A DNA stretch of 64,000 bases from Streptomyces sp. XM83C (GTDB lineage: Bacteria > Actinomycetota > Actinomycetes > Streptomycetales > Streptomycetaceae). Shown piece after piece: positions 20,582-28,268 of the stretch. The stretch's first letter is position 1. The number at the start of each line of letters is the position of its first letter. The stretch is taken from NCBI RefSeq assembly GCF_023072675.1, contig NZ_JALLGL010000001.1, positions 42,090-106,089 on the forward strand. Direction: 5' to 3'. The translations under genes were made by a program, and so were the position numbers. Below the pieces are notes generated by a model. It was not told the DNA's origin and ran no database searches. It worked only from the letters and a program-made list of their open reading frames with translations.

Positions 20582-21280
20582 GTGGGGGATGCGAAGAGCG
20601 AAGCGGACCGGCGGATCGGGCGGCGTGCTCTGCTCATCGGCGGCGCGGCGGCGGCGGTGGGCACGGCGGTGCTGGCCCGGGACGAGCTGGCGCACCTGTG
20701 GTGGCGGATGCCGGGGGTGGAGAAGCCGCGGGTGGCGGGGGCGGTGGACTTCGCGGGCGCGCGCTGGGTGGAGGCGTCACCGGCGAACTACCGGCGCGCG
20801 GACCGGCCCGACGACTACGACATCGACCGCGTCGTCGTCCATGTCACCCAGGGCAGCCGGGCGAGCGCGGTGAAGGCGTTCCAGGACCCGGGGCACAAGG
20901 CGGCGGCGCATTACATCGTGGGGCAGGACGGCCGGATCACGCAGATGATCCGGGAGCTGGACGTGGCGTTCCACGCGGGCAACCGGGAGGTCAACGAGCA
21001 CAGCGTCGGTATCGAGCACGAGGGGTTCGTGGACCGCCCGCAGGATTTCACGGCGGCGATGTACGCGGCTTCGGCGCGGCTGGCGGCGGGTATCTGCCTC
21101 CGGTACGGCATACCCGTGGACCGGGAGCACATCCTGGGGCATGTGGAGGTGCCGGGGACGGACCACACCGATCCGGGGCCGCACTGGGACTGGGACCGGT
21201 ACATGGGGCTGGTGCGGCGGGAGTACACGGCCGCGGAGAATGCCGGAAAAAATCAAGAATCACCCTCTTCCGCCCAGTGA
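20582..21280 (+). CDS. Tat-exported N-acetylmuramoyl-L-alanine amidase (Amidase_2/PGRP fold)
   Basis: About 232 aa from a GTG at 20582, chosen because it puts the twin-arginine signal at the N-terminus ([20 protein letters not shown]). No strong ribosome binding site is visible, so the start is less certain. The mature domain has the zinc-binding histidines in [10 protein letters not shown] and [20 protein letters not shown], with [18 protein letters not shown] between. This is the amidase_2 layout, which cuts the bond between muramic acid and L-alanine of peptidoglycan outside the cell. It is divergent from mnmA. A TPP riboswitch on the same strand begins 29 bp after its stop. Confidence 0.9.
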   Translation: MGDAKSEADRRIGRRALLIGGAAAAVGTAVLARDELAHLWWRMPGVEKPRVAGAVDFAGARWVEASPANYRRADRPDDYDIDRVVVHVTQGSRASAVKAFQDPGHKAAAHYIVGQDGRITQMIRELDVAFHAGNREVNEHSVGIEHEGFVDRPQDFTAAMYAASARLAAGICLRYGIPVDREHILGHVEVPGTDHTDPGPHWDWDRYMGLVRREYTAAENAGKNQESPSSAQ

Positions 21281-21308
21281 GAGGCGTTCTATCCTGGAGG
21301 CAAGGCCT

Positions 21309-21483
21309 ACGGGACGAGTGAGGGAGTCCGAGCGTCGTAGCCGACGTGGGCGTGAGACCGAGGTTTCCGCCGATGCCGACGTCGACGGTCGGGCTGAGAG
21401 GCCGGAAGGCGACCGCCGTGAGGTGGCTGCCGGAAGGCGACCCCCACCACCTGATCCGGACCATGCCGGCGAAGGGAACCCGT
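21309..21483 (+). ncRNA. TPP (THI-box) riboswitch with no thiamine gene downstream
   Basis: The 3' core ACCTGATCCGGACCATGCC followed by GGCGAAGGGAAC (21449-21479) matches the TPP aptamer consensus closely. Pairings support it. P1 is ACGGG 21309-21313 with CCCGT 21479-21483. P2 is GTGAGGG 21318-21324 with CCCCCAC 21441-21447. P3 is CCGAgCGTC 21328-21336 with GACGgTCGG 21384-21392, directly followed by the invariant CTGAGA (21394-21399). Unusually, three consecutive hairpins capped by GNRA tetraloops (21401-21410, 21413-21426, 21429-21438) fill the junction before the P2 3' strand. On this strand no gene follows; the next gene is a cysteine desulfurase in the opposite direction, whose 3' end is 70 bp away. 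Two further hairpins (21489-21516, 21520-21539) could be its expression platform. Confidence 0.85.
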
Positions 21484-21552
21484 CTCGTGGGCCGCTTTTT
21501 CGTGCCCGTGCGGCCCGAACGGCCCCCGCTCCGGGGCCGGCGCCTCCGCGGC

Positions 21553-22716
21553 TCAGGTGAGTCCGGCCGCGCGTGCTCGCTCCACCGCCGGGCCGATGGC
21601 CTTGGCGACCGCTTCGACGTCCTCCTCGGTGGAGGTGTGCCCGAGGGAGAAGCGCAGGGTGCCGCGGGCCAGGTCGGGGTCGGTGCCGGTGGCCAGCAGC
21701 ACATGGCTGGGCTGGGCGACGCCCGCGGTGCAGGCGGAGCCGGTGGAGCATTCGATGCCCTGGGCGTCCAGCAGGAGCAACAGGGAGTCGCCCTCGCAGC
21801 CGGGGAAGGTGAAGTGGGCGTTGGCGGGGAGGCGGTCGACCGGGTCCCCGCCGAGGATCGCGTCGGGTACGGCGGTGCGGACCGCGTCGATGAGTGCGTC
21901 GCGGAGCCGGCCGATGTCCCGGGCGAACCGCTCGCGCTGTTCGGCGGCGATCCGGCCGGCGACGGCGAAGGAGGCGATGGCCGGGACGTCGAGGGTGCCG
22001 GAGCGCACATGGCGTTCCTGGCCGCCGCCGTGCAGGACGGGCACGGGGCTGTGGTCGCGGCCGAGGACGAGGGCACCGATGCCGTACGGGCCGCCGATCT
22101 TGTGGCCGGAGACGGTCATCGCGGCGAGTCCGGAGGCGGCGAAGTCGACCGGGACCTGACCGAAGGCCTGCACCGCGTCGGCGTGCAGCGGGACTCCGAA
22201 CTCGGCCGCCACATCGGCCAGTTCACGGACCGGCAGGACGGTGCCGATCTCGTTGTTGGCCCACATGACGGTGGCGAGGGCGACATCGCCGGGGTCGCGG
22301 GCGATGGCCTCGCGCAGCGCCTCGGGATGCACCCGGCCGTAGGAATCGACCGGCAGGTACTCGACGACGGCGCCCTCGTGCTCGCCGAGCCAGTCGACGG
22401 CGTCCAGCACGGCGTGGTGCTCGACGGGGCTGGCGAGGACGCGCGTGCGGGCCGGGTCGGCGGCGCGGCGCGACCAGAACAGGCCCTTGACGGCGAGGTT
22501 GTCGGCCTCGGTGCCGCCGGAGGTGAAGACGATCTCGCTGGGGCGGGCGCCGAGGGCTTCCGCGAGGGTCTCGCGGGCTTCCTCGACGGTGCGCCGCGCG
22601 CGGCGGCCGGATGCGTGCAGGGAAGACGCGTTGCCGGTGACGCTCAACTGGGCGGTGAGTGCCTCGACCGCCTCGGGGAGCATCGGCGTGGTCGCGGCGT
22701 GGTCGAGGTAAGCCAT
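21553..22716 (-). CDS. Cysteine desulfurase (IscS/NifS family)
   Basis: 387 aa starting [20 protein letters not shown]. An upstream in-frame start adds only a non-coding-like segment. It is a PLP enzyme that converts cysteine to alanine and a protein persulfide for Fe-S clusters, tRNA thiolation and thiamine. The PLP lysine is K206 in [14 protein letters not shown]. The persulfide cysteine is C329 in [27 protein letters not shown], the PLP-phosphate region, precedes them. With mnmA on the same strand it fits the tRNA 2-thiolation pathway. The TPP riboswitch at 21309 points into its 3' end, so antisense transcription is possible. Confidence 0.95.
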   Translation of the reverse strand: MAYLDHAATTPMLPEAVEALTAQLSVTGNASSLHASGRRARRTVEEARETLAEALGARPSEIVFTSGGTEADNLAVKGLFWSRRAADPARTRVLASPVEHHAVLDAVDWLGEHEGAVVEYLPVDSYGRVHPEALREAIARDPGDVALATVMWANNEIGTVLPVRELADVAAEFGVPLHADAVQAFGQVPVDFAASGLAAMTVSGHKIGGPYGIGALVLGRDHSPVPVLHGGGQERHVRSGTLDVPAIASFAVAGRIAAEQRERFARDIGRLRDALIDAVRTAVPDAILGGDPVDRLPANAHFTFPGCEGDSLLLLLDAQGIECSTGSACTAGVAQPSHVLLATGTDPDLARGTLRFSLGHTSTEEDVEAVAKAIGPAVERARAAGLT

Positions 22717-22827
22717 GGTGACGCCGATTCTACGGGCCCCGGGTCGCGGATCCACGGCCGGAGTCGGCCTGAAGCGCACGGCCGGCGCCCCTCGGCCGGC
22801 GCGGCCTCACTGGCGGTACGGGCGGCA

Positions 22828-22843
22828 CGGGCCGTACGGCCCG
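22828..22843 (-). terminator. Palindromic hairpin after the DUF4190 gene
   Basis: CGGGCCGT followed by ACGGCCCG forms a perfect 16-bp palindrome 12 bp after the DUF4190 stop, in GC-rich spacer. It is a likely weak terminator. Confidence 0.45.
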
Positions 22844-22854
22844 GCGGGCGCGGC

Positions 22855-23121
22855 TCAGAGACTCCAGGACAGCGTGTGGTCGGCCTGGACGAAGGCGAGC
22901 AGCACCAGCAGGTCGGCGACACCGAGGCCGAGGCCGAGCAGGGCGCGTCCGCGGCGGGCGGTGCCGCGCCACAGGGCGATCGAGGCGAGGACGATGGCGA
23001 TCGGGCCGAGGAACAGGTTCAGCACGAGCAGGCCGAGCAGGCCGAGGATGAAGGACGCGACGGCCATGCCGTCGGTGTCGCGGATACCGGTGCGGCGCGT
23101 GGCCGGTGCGGTGAGGTGCAT
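22855..23121 (-). CDS. DUF4190 small membrane protein
   Basis: 88 aa. After a short polar N-terminus comes MAVASFILGLLGLLVLNLFL, then GPIAIVLASIALWRGTARRG and ALLGLGLGVADLLVLLAFVQ. The glycine-rich helix pairs and the 'A-x-x-S-x-I-L-G-L-L-G' opening are typical of DUF4190 proteins, two- or three-helix membrane proteins of unknown role. It lies 50 bp from the next small membrane gene, in the same direction. Confidence 0.8.
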   Translation of the reverse strand: MHLTAPATRRTGIRDTDGMAVASFILGLLGLLVLNLFLGPIAIVLASIALWRGTARRGRALLGLGLGVADLLVLLAFVQADHTLSWSL

Positions 23122-23171
23122 GACGGGTCGGCTCCCGACGGTCGGAGTGGTCGGTCGGACGGGCGTTCGAC

Positions 23172-23339
23172 TCAGTGGGCCGAGGTGCCGCGGCGGCGGG
23201 TGTGCCGCTCGCGCAGCGCGAAGATGCCGAGCCAGGCGGCGATGACGGCGGCGGCGACGAGCGTGAAGCTCAGCGGCGCGTGGGCCACGGTGCCCATCAC
23301 GACGCCGAGCAGCAGGAGTGCGGCGACGAGGAACAGCAT
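23172..23339 (-). CDS. Small two-helix membrane protein, 55 aa
   Basis: Starts MLFLVAALLLLGVVMGTVAH; GAGGGGGAT placed nine bases upstream supports the ATG at 23339 over a longer frame beginning at 23387. Two hydrophobic helices (the start, and FTLVAAAVIAAWLGIFALRE) and a basic tail RHTRRRGTSAH are visible. No family is recognised. It is divergent from the TetR gene at 23461, with a 28-bp dyad in the spacer, so it is the likely target of that regulator. Confidence 0.7.
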   Translation of the reverse strand: MLFLVAALLLLGVVMGTVAHAPLSFTLVAAAVIAAWLGIFALRERHTRRRGTSAH

Positions 23340-23367
23340 CGGACGGATCCCCCTCAGTGAAGTTTCG

Positions 23368-23454
23368 GTGAACGGTTGTAGTAACACTTGTTCACTGACT
23401 ACCCAGTCTAGCGCGTCGCACGGCTTTGCAATTCCGGAGAACAGTTGTTAACTG
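23368..23454. promoter_or_regulatory. Two dyads in the divergent TetR/small-membrane-gene promoter
   Basis: GTGAAC (23368-23373) and GTTCAC (23390-23395) frame a 28-bp inverted repeat in which 9 of 12 arm positions match. A second, shorter dyad CAGTT-GTT-AACTG (23442-23454) lies just before the TetR start. Both are AT-richer than the surroundings and suit TetR binding. Confidence 0.5.
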
Positions 23455-23460
23455 CATGGC

Positions 23461-24090
23461 ATGAGTCACACCCTCGGCATCCGGCAGGCGCAGAAGCAGA
23501 AGACCCGCCAGGCGCTCCTGGACGCGGCCCTGCGGCTGCTGGAGGAGCAGAGCCTGAGCAGCCTGGGTCTGCGCGAGGTCACGCGTGCCGTCGGCGTCGC
23601 GCCGACCGCCTTCTACCGGCACTTCCGCTCCACCGCCGACCTGGGCGTGGCCCTCGTCGAGGAGGCGCTGGGCAGCCTGCACGCGATGATCCGGACGACG
23701 GTGTCCCCGTCGGGCGACAGCGAGGAGCGCATCGACCGCGCCGTGAAGCTGATCGCCCGTCATGTGGACGAGCACCCCGCCCATGTGAGGTTCATCGCGC
23801 GGGAGCGGCACGGGGGCGTGCAGCCGGTGCGGGAGGCCATCGGGGACCAACTGGCCCGGTTCACCGAGGAGGTGCGGGCCGAGCTGGCGAAGGACCCGGT
23901 CTCGGCGGGCTGGAGCGACGAGGATCTGATGATGCTCGCCCATCTCTATGTGGACCAGATGCTCAGTACGGCGTCCCTGTTCCTGGAGACGCCGGCCGAG
24001 GACGGCGAGGAGCGGGCCCGGGTCGCCGATCTGGCCCGCCGTCAGCTCCGTCTGATCAGCCTGGGCCGCCGGCACTGGAACGCGGAATGA
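23461..24090 (+). CDS. TetR-family transcriptional regulator (FabR-like)
   Basis: 209 aa starting MSHTLGIRQAQKQKTRQALL. The helix-turn-helix is at residues about 28-60 (LSSLGLREVTRAVGVAPTAF then YRHFRSTADLG). The C-terminal domain begins near residue 75 and includes VKLIARHVDEHPAHVRFIARERHGG, a pattern seen in FabR/unsaturated-fatty-acid-type TetR proteins; that resemblance is from memory. It probably represses the divergent small membrane genes and itself. Its last 35 bp overlap tail-to-tail with the WYL regulator gene. Confidence 0.9.
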   Translation: MSHTLGIRQAQKQKTRQALLDAALRLLEEQSLSSLGLREVTRAVGVAPTAFYRHFRSTADLGVALVEEALGSLHAMIRTTVSPSGDSEERIDRAVKLIARHVDEHPAHVRFIARERHGGVQPVREAIGDQLARFTEEVRAELAKDPVSAGWSDEDLMMLAHLYVDQMLSTASLFLETPAEDGEERARVADLARRQLRLISLGRRHWNAE

Positions 24091-25105
24091 CAGGACCGAC
24101 GACTCCCGACCCGTCGGCGTCCGACGCGCCGTCCCCCTCGGGCGCCGCCTTCCCCGCGTACAGCCGGGTCACGGCCGCCGCCTCGGCGAGTTCGGCGCGG
24201 ACCTCCGGCGGGGAGACCACCTCCACGTTGTCGGAGAAGGCGAGGAGCTGCCGGGCCTCGCGGACGATGCCGTACGACAGCCGGGCGGTGACCCACTCGC
24301 CCGTTCCGTCGTCGTCCGGCGGGCCCGCCAGCGAGCCGGCCGCGATCCGCTGGAACATGCCGAGCCGGTCGCGGCGCACCCGCACCGTCACCTCCAGCCC
24401 GCCCGGCCGTTCCTCGATCTGACGGCGCAGCACCTCCCAGGCGTCGGCCAGCTCGACGCCCGGCCGACGGCGTGCGGGAGCGTCCAGCACGGTCGCCGAC
24501 CGCACCCGGTCGGCGCGGAACAGCCGGGGCTTGCCGCACCGGTCGGCGACGAGGTACCAGACGCCCGCCTTGGCGACCAGCCCGTACGGGTCGACGGTGT
24601 ACGTGCGGTCCTCGCTCTGCCCGCTGTGCCGGTAGCGCAGCTTCAGGCGCCGGTCGGTGAACACGGCGTCCCGCAGCGTGTCCAGGTCCACCGCCTGCCG
24701 CGGGCCGCCGCGCCAGCGGGTGGCGTCCACGAGGACACGGCGGCTGGTGACCTCGGCGGCCGGGCGGTGCGGCGCGGGCAGCGCGGCCATCACCTTGCGC
24801 AGCGCCGAGCCGAGCGCCGCGTCCAGACCGAGGGCGGCATGGACGCCCTGCGCGGCGAGGACGAACAGCGCCCGGGACTCGTCGGCGGTCAGCCCGGTGA
24901 CGTCGGTGCGGAAACCGGGGAGGAGTTCGATGCCGCCGTGCCGGCCGCGCTCGGCATAGACGGGGACGCCCGCGGCGGACAGCGCCTCGATGTCGCGGTA
25001 GACGGTACGGACCGACACCTCCAGGCGGTCGGCGAGTTCGCGGGCGGGGACCCGGCCCCGGGTCTGAAGGAGCAGCAGGATCGACAGCAGGCGGTCGGAC
25101 TTCAC
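24056..25105 (-). CDS. WYL-domain transcriptional regulator (YafY/DeoR-type HTH)
   Basis: 349 aa starting MKSDRLLSILLLLQTRGRVP. An N-terminal HTH_11 domain occupies residues 5-60 (ARELADRLEVSVRTVYRDIE), a linker follows, then the WYL domain (residues about 135-215, LRYRHSGQSEDRTYTVDPYG and the AGVWYLVADRCGKPRLFRAD core with the W-Y-L triad). A C-terminal WCX-like domain ends near residue 320. WYL proteins sense nucleic acid or small ligands and usually control a divergent neighbour. Here the divergent side carries only a gene remnant, with a CTGAC-n7-GTCAG dyad between. The C-terminal 20 residues (DADGSGVVGPVIPRS) overlap the TetR gene and look like an extension. Confidence 0.93.
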   Translation of the reverse strand: MKSDRLLSILLLLQTRGRVPARELADRLEVSVRTVYRDIEALSAAGVPVYAERGRHGGIELLPGFRTDVTGLTADESRALFVLAAQGVHAALGLDAALGSALRKVMAALPAPHRPAAEVTSRRVLVDATRWRGGPRQAVDLDTLRDAVFTDRRLKLRYRHSGQSEDRTYTVDPYGLVAKAGVWYLVADRCGKPRLFRADRVRSATVLDAPARRRPGVELADAWEVLRRQIEERPGGLEVTVRVRRDRLGMFQRIAAGSLAGPPDDDGTGEWVTARLSYGIVREARQLLAFSDNVEVVSPPEVRAELAEAAAVTRLYAGKAAPEGDGASDADGSGVVGPVIPRSSAGGPG

Positions 25106-25145
25106 GGGGGCAAGGATCCCGCCGGGCCCGGGTCCGGCGCAAAAG

Positions 25146-25162
25146 CTGACGGGAACTGTCAG
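25146..25162. promoter_or_regulatory. CTGAC-n7-GTCAG operator upstream of the WYL regulator
   Basis: A 17-bp dyad 41 bp upstream of the WYL gene start and about 30 bp before the first coding-like codons of the rightward remnant. The TGAC/GTCA half-sites and the position suit a WYL-regulator autoregulatory site. Confidence 0.45.
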
Positions 25163-25191
25163 GTTTTCGCCGGAACATCGGGGCCGTACCG

Positions 25192-25401
25192 ACCCGGGAG
25201 GCGCTCGGCCGACCGGGCGAACCCGACGCGGAGCTGTCTGCGTTCGCGCCGGCGACCGCCGAGCGTGTCCTGCCGGCGGAGCGGCGGGGCGGGACGCCCA
25301 TCGACGGGGTGCGGTCCGTCCCCGAGGAGGCGGACGTGCACACCCGGCTCGCGGCCTGGACGGGCCGGGAACCGCTCGGCCGGGCCCGAGACCTGCACCC
25401 C
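25192..25401 (+). pseudogene. Remnant of a TIGR03086-like (DinB/maleylpyruvate-isomerase fold) gene
   Basis: This otherwise gene-free stretch (25106-25418) holds one rightward frame with strong third-position G/C. It reads TREALGRPGEPDAELSAFAP, then AERVLPAERRGGTPIDGVRS and VPEEADVHTRLAAWTGREP. The ending '(V)PEDADPQTRLLALxGRxP' is, from memory, characteristic of the C-terminus of TIGR03086-type metal-binding proteins. There is no start codon with a ribosome binding site, the N-terminal metal-binding half is absent, and the frame has no stop of its own. It lies divergent to a WYL regulator, where such genes are often found, so it is probably the decayed target gene. Confidence 0.45.
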
Positions 25402-25418
25402 GACCGCCCGCCGCCCGC

Positions 25419-26279
25419 TCAGCCCAGCCGTACCCGGGCGAGCTGCCTGGACTGGGCCACCAGCCGGTCGGCGCTGTCCCAGACCTCGGCGTCCTCCTCC
25501 AGGAAGCCGCCGGCCAGGTTGCGGGTGGTGATCGCGACGCGCAGCGGGCCGGGTGCCGGGCGGCAGCGGACGTGCACGGTCAGCTCGACCGTGGGCACCC
25601 AGCCGGACAGGCCCAGCTCGAAGGCGGTGGGCGGAAGGGCGTCCACCGCGAGCAGCAGGGAGAGCGGGTCGGGGTCGCGGCCGTCGGCCAGCCCGAACCA
25701 GGCCCGCATCTCGCCCTTCCCGGACGGCTGTCCGAGCGCCCAGCCGAGGGTGGCCGGGTCGAGCTTGAGCATCAGCCGGTCGGCGATGGCGGAGCTGCCG
25801 GGCACCGGGGCCGGGGAGTCGTCCGCGCCGAAGCACTGCTCGATGGGCGGGATCTCGGGCGGCTTGGCGGTGGTCCGCACGTCGTCGGGGAGGGAGTCGA
25901 GGTCGCCGTAGGAGGCGAGGACGCGGATGCGTTCGACCTCGGTGCCGTCCTCCGCGTACTGGAAGAGGGAGGCCTGGCCGGTGGAGAGGGTGCGGCCGGT
26001 GCGCACCACATCGGTGCGGACGACGGCGGGGCCCGGCTGGGAGGCGGTCAGGTAGTGCGCGGAGACGGTGAACGGGTCGGCGTGCGGCAGTGCGTCCGCG
26101 AGGGCGCGGCCCAGGACGGCCAGCAGATAGCCGCCGTTGACGGCGTTGATGATCGTCCAGCCGGCCGAGAGGTCGATGTCGTAGACACCGGGCTCCCGGC
26201 GGATGACGGCGGTGTCCCGGTCGAACTCGCTGTCGCCGATCATGGCCTGTCGGGCCGCGGCGGATGCTGCTTCTGACAT
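25419..26279 (-). CDS. Acyl-CoA thioesterase family protein (TesB-like double hotdog)
   Basis: 286 aa starting MSEAASAAARQAMIGDSEFD. In-frame codons upstream of the ATG at 26279 are not protein-like. The first hotdog contains VYDIDLSAGWTIINAVNGGY and SAHYLTASQPGPAVVRTDVV. The second contains FELGLSGWVPTVELTVHVRC and LAGGFLEEDAEVWDSADRLV. This is the TesB/'thioesterase family' plan; substrates are acyl-CoAs of unknown chain length. It is divergent from the esterase gene at 26378, with about 98 bp between the starts, in which CTAAG appears twice as a direct repeat. Confidence 0.9.
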   Translation of the reverse strand: MSEAASAAARQAMIGDSEFDRDTAVIRREPGVYDIDLSAGWTIINAVNGGYLLAVLGRALADALPHADPFTVSAHYLTASQPGPAVVRTDVVRTGRTLSTGQASLFQYAEDGTEVERIRVLASYGDLDSLPDDVRTTAKPPEIPPIEQCFGADDSPAPVPGSSAIADRLMLKLDPATLGWALGQPSGKGEMRAWFGLADGRDPDPLSLLLAVDALPPTAFELGLSGWVPTVELTVHVRCRPAPGPLRVAITTRNLAGGFLEEDAEVWDSADRLVAQSRQLARVRLG

Positions 26280-26377
26280 GGATGAACCGTACAACGGGCA
26301 AATACTAAGCGGTAGCTTTCTAAGTGAGATGCCACCCACAGGTAAACCTCGGGCCAAGGCTTTCCCTCTCCTGGGAC

Positions 26378-27643
26378 ATGAGCCTGACCGGGACTCCCTT
26401 TCTCGCCACGCTGATCGCGCTGGCCGTGCTCGCCCTGGTGCTGCCGCTCGCGCTGTGGTCGCGCGTGCCGGGCCCGCGCCCGCTGCGCGCCGCGGCCCGT
26501 CTGCTGATGCTGCTGTTCGCGCAGGTCACGGCCGTCGCCCTGGTCTTCGCGCTGGTCAACAACGCCAACAACCTGTACGACACCTGGGGTGACCTGCTCG
26601 GCACCGGCGACCATGTGCAGCGGGCCGACGACCTCGGTGCCGACGGCAAGGGCGGCGTCAACGTGGACAAGCTGCCCAAGGTGCGGCAGACGTTCCGGCA
26701 GGCCGAGGGCCCCGGTATGCACGCGGCCGGCGGTGTCCGCGTCACCCACGTCAAGGGTCGCGTCTCCGGTGTGGAGGCCGAGGTGTACGTATGGCTGCCG
26801 CCGCAGTACGACGACCCCGCCTACCGGAACCGCACCTTCCCCGTGGTCGAGCTGCTGCCCGGCTACCCCGGCTCGGCGAAGGCCTGGTTCGGGTCGATGA
26901 AGGCGCACGAGCAGCTGCTGCCGCTGATGCGATCCGGCGAGATCGCGCCGTTCATCCTGGTCTCGCCCCGCACCACCCTGCTGCCCGGCCGGGACACCGG
27001 CTGCGCCAACGTGCCCGGCCGGGTCAACGCCGACTCCTGGCTGAGCGTCGACGTGCCGAAGATGGTCATGGACAACTTCCGCGCCCGTCCCGCCCCGGAC
27101 GGCTGGGCGGTCGCCGGGTACTCCGCCGGCGGGCACTGCGCGGCCAAGCTGGCCGTCGCCCACCCCGACCGCTACCGGGCGGGGGTGAGCCTGTCCGGCT
27201 ACAACGACCCCGTCGCCGAGAGCGGCTCCCTCGCCGCCCGCACCCCCGAGCTGCGCGCCGCGAACAACCCCTGGATGCTGCTGCGGAAGGCGACCGTGCC
27301 GCCCCGGACCGCGCTGTACGTCTCCGGGCAGCCGCACGACGGCTACGAGGCCGGCCTCGCCCTGAAGGAGGCGGCGAAGGCACCGACCACCGTGCACGTG
27401 GTCCGGGTCCCGCCGAACGCGGGCGGCCACACCATGGCGCTGTGGCGGCCCCAGGTGGAACCGGTCTTCCACTGGCTCACCGGCCTGCTCGGCGAGGGGA
27501 GGACCGGAAGCGGGACCCGAGACGGCAACGGCGACGGGGCCGGGAGCGGGGCTACTCCTCCCGGACGGTGGAGCGCCGGTTCCACGCCCGCGGGGCCCGC
27601 CAGTGGTACCGCATCGCGAGCAGCCGCAGCACGAACGCGGTGA
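26378..27643 (+). CDS. Membrane-anchored esterase (esterase D / mycolyltransferase-like alpha/beta hydrolase)
   Basis: 421 aa starting MSLTGTPFLATLIALAVLAL. Two N-terminal hydrophobic helices (about residues 8-28 and 45-65) anchor it, and the hydrolase domain follows. EVYVWLPPQYDDPAYRNRTF and VVELLPGYPGS open the fold, the nucleophile is in WAVAGYSAGGHCAAKLAV, and the catalytic His is in NAGGHTMALWRPQVEPVFHW. This matches the esterase-D/antigen-85-like family; the active site should lie outside the membrane. After about residue 390 the sequence turns into Gly/Arg/Thr-rich text that lies antisense to the neighbouring channel gene (92-bp tail-to-tail overlap), suggesting loss of the original stop. 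Confidence 0.9.
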   Translation: MSLTGTPFLATLIALAVLALVLPLALWSRVPGPRPLRAAARLLMLLFAQVTAVALVFALVNNANNLYDTWGDLLGTGDHVQRADDLGADGKGGVNVDKLPKVRQTFRQAEGPGMHAAGGVRVTHVKGRVSGVEAEVYVWLPPQYDDPAYRNRTFPVVELLPGYPGSAKAWFGSMKAHEQLLPLMRSGEIAPFILVSPRTTLLPGRDTGCANVPGRVNADSWLSVDVPKMVMDNFRARPAPDGWAVAGYSAGGHCAAKLAVAHPDRYRAGVSLSGYNDPVAESGSLAARTPELRAANNPWMLLRKATVPPRTALYVSGQPHDGYEAGLALKEAAKAPTTVHVVRVPPNAGGHTMALWRPQVEPVFHWLTGLLGEGRTGSGTRDGNGDGAGSGATPPGRWSAGSTPAGPASGTASRAAAARTR

Positions 27644-28205
27644 CCGCGGCGAGTGCGCTCGCGGCCGGGGTCAGCGCGTCGTAGTGCAGGCAGACGACGA
27701 CCATCGTGGCGCCGACCATCGCGGGCACCGCGTACAGATCGCGGTCCCAGCGCAGCAGCGACGGCACCTCGTTGGCGAGGACATCACGCAGCACACCGCC
27801 GCCCACGGCCGTGGCGAGTCCCAGCGCCGCCGACTGGGTGAGGCCGAGCCCGTACTCGTACGCCTTCGTCGTGCCTGCGACGCAGAACAGGCCGAGCCCG
27901 GCCGCGTCGAACACATTGACGCCGGTCTGGATGCGCTCGACGTGGGGGTGGAGGAAGAACACCAGCAGGGCCGCGAACAGGGGCGTCACGAAGTACCCGA
28001 AGTCGGTGAAGGCCGCCGGCGGCACGGCACCGATGATCAGGTCGCGGAACAGCCCGCCGCCGAGGGCGGTGACCTCGGCGAGGACGGCGATGCCGAAGAC
28101 GTCGAAGTTCTTGCGGACGGCCAGCAGCGCGCCGGAGATGGCGAAGACGAAGATGCCGATCAGGTCGAGCGTGTGCTGAACAGACGGGCTGAGGAACTGG
28201 TACAC
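27552..28205 (-). CDS. TRIC-type cation channel / UPF0126 membrane protein
   Basis: 217 aa if started at the GTG at 28205 (VYQFLSPSVQHTLDLIGIFV); a TTG six codons upstream is an alternative. Seven membrane helices are arranged as an inverted repeat, with the two family hallmark motifs GGGLFRDLIIG (about residue 50) and GGGVLRDVLANE (about residue 136). Bacterial TRIC homologues are trimeric potassium-permeable channels whose GGG-RD kinks line the pore. The start is only about 20 bp downstream of the opp-operon terminator, leaving almost no room for a leader, so this gene may be read through from opp or be nearly leaderless. Its 3' end overlaps the esterase gene. Confidence 0.93.
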   Translation of the reverse strand: MYQFLSPSVQHTLDLIGIFVFAISGALLAVRKNFDVFGIAVLAEVTALGGGLFRDLIIGAVPPAAFTDFGYFVTPLFAALLVFFLHPHVERIQTGVNVFDAAGLGLFCVAGTTKAYEYGLGLTQSAALGLATAVGGGVLRDVLANEVPSLLRWDRDLYAVPAMVGATMVVVCLHYDALTPAASALAAVTAFVLRLLAMRYHWRAPRAWNRRSTVREE

Positions 28206-28226
28206 CCGAATATTCTGACGCAAGAA

Positions 28227-28261
28227 CGAGCCCCCGCCTTACAAAGCAAGGCGGGGGCTCG
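28227..28261. terminator. Terminator after the oligopeptide transporter operon
   Basis: CGAGCCCCCGCCTT (28227-28240) pairs perfectly with AAGGCGGGGGCTCG (28248-28261), a 14-bp stem with a 7-nt loop. It ends 8 bp after the last opp gene stop and sits immediately upstream of the TRIC gene start. Confidence 0.85.
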
Positions 28262-28268
28262 GGTGAAG

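Noticed and set aside
21488..23451. A GTG-started plus-strand frame right after the TPP riboswitch
   Set aside because: Tempting as the riboswitch target, but after ~25 codons it is only the antisense of the cysteine desulfurase gene and shows no domain.
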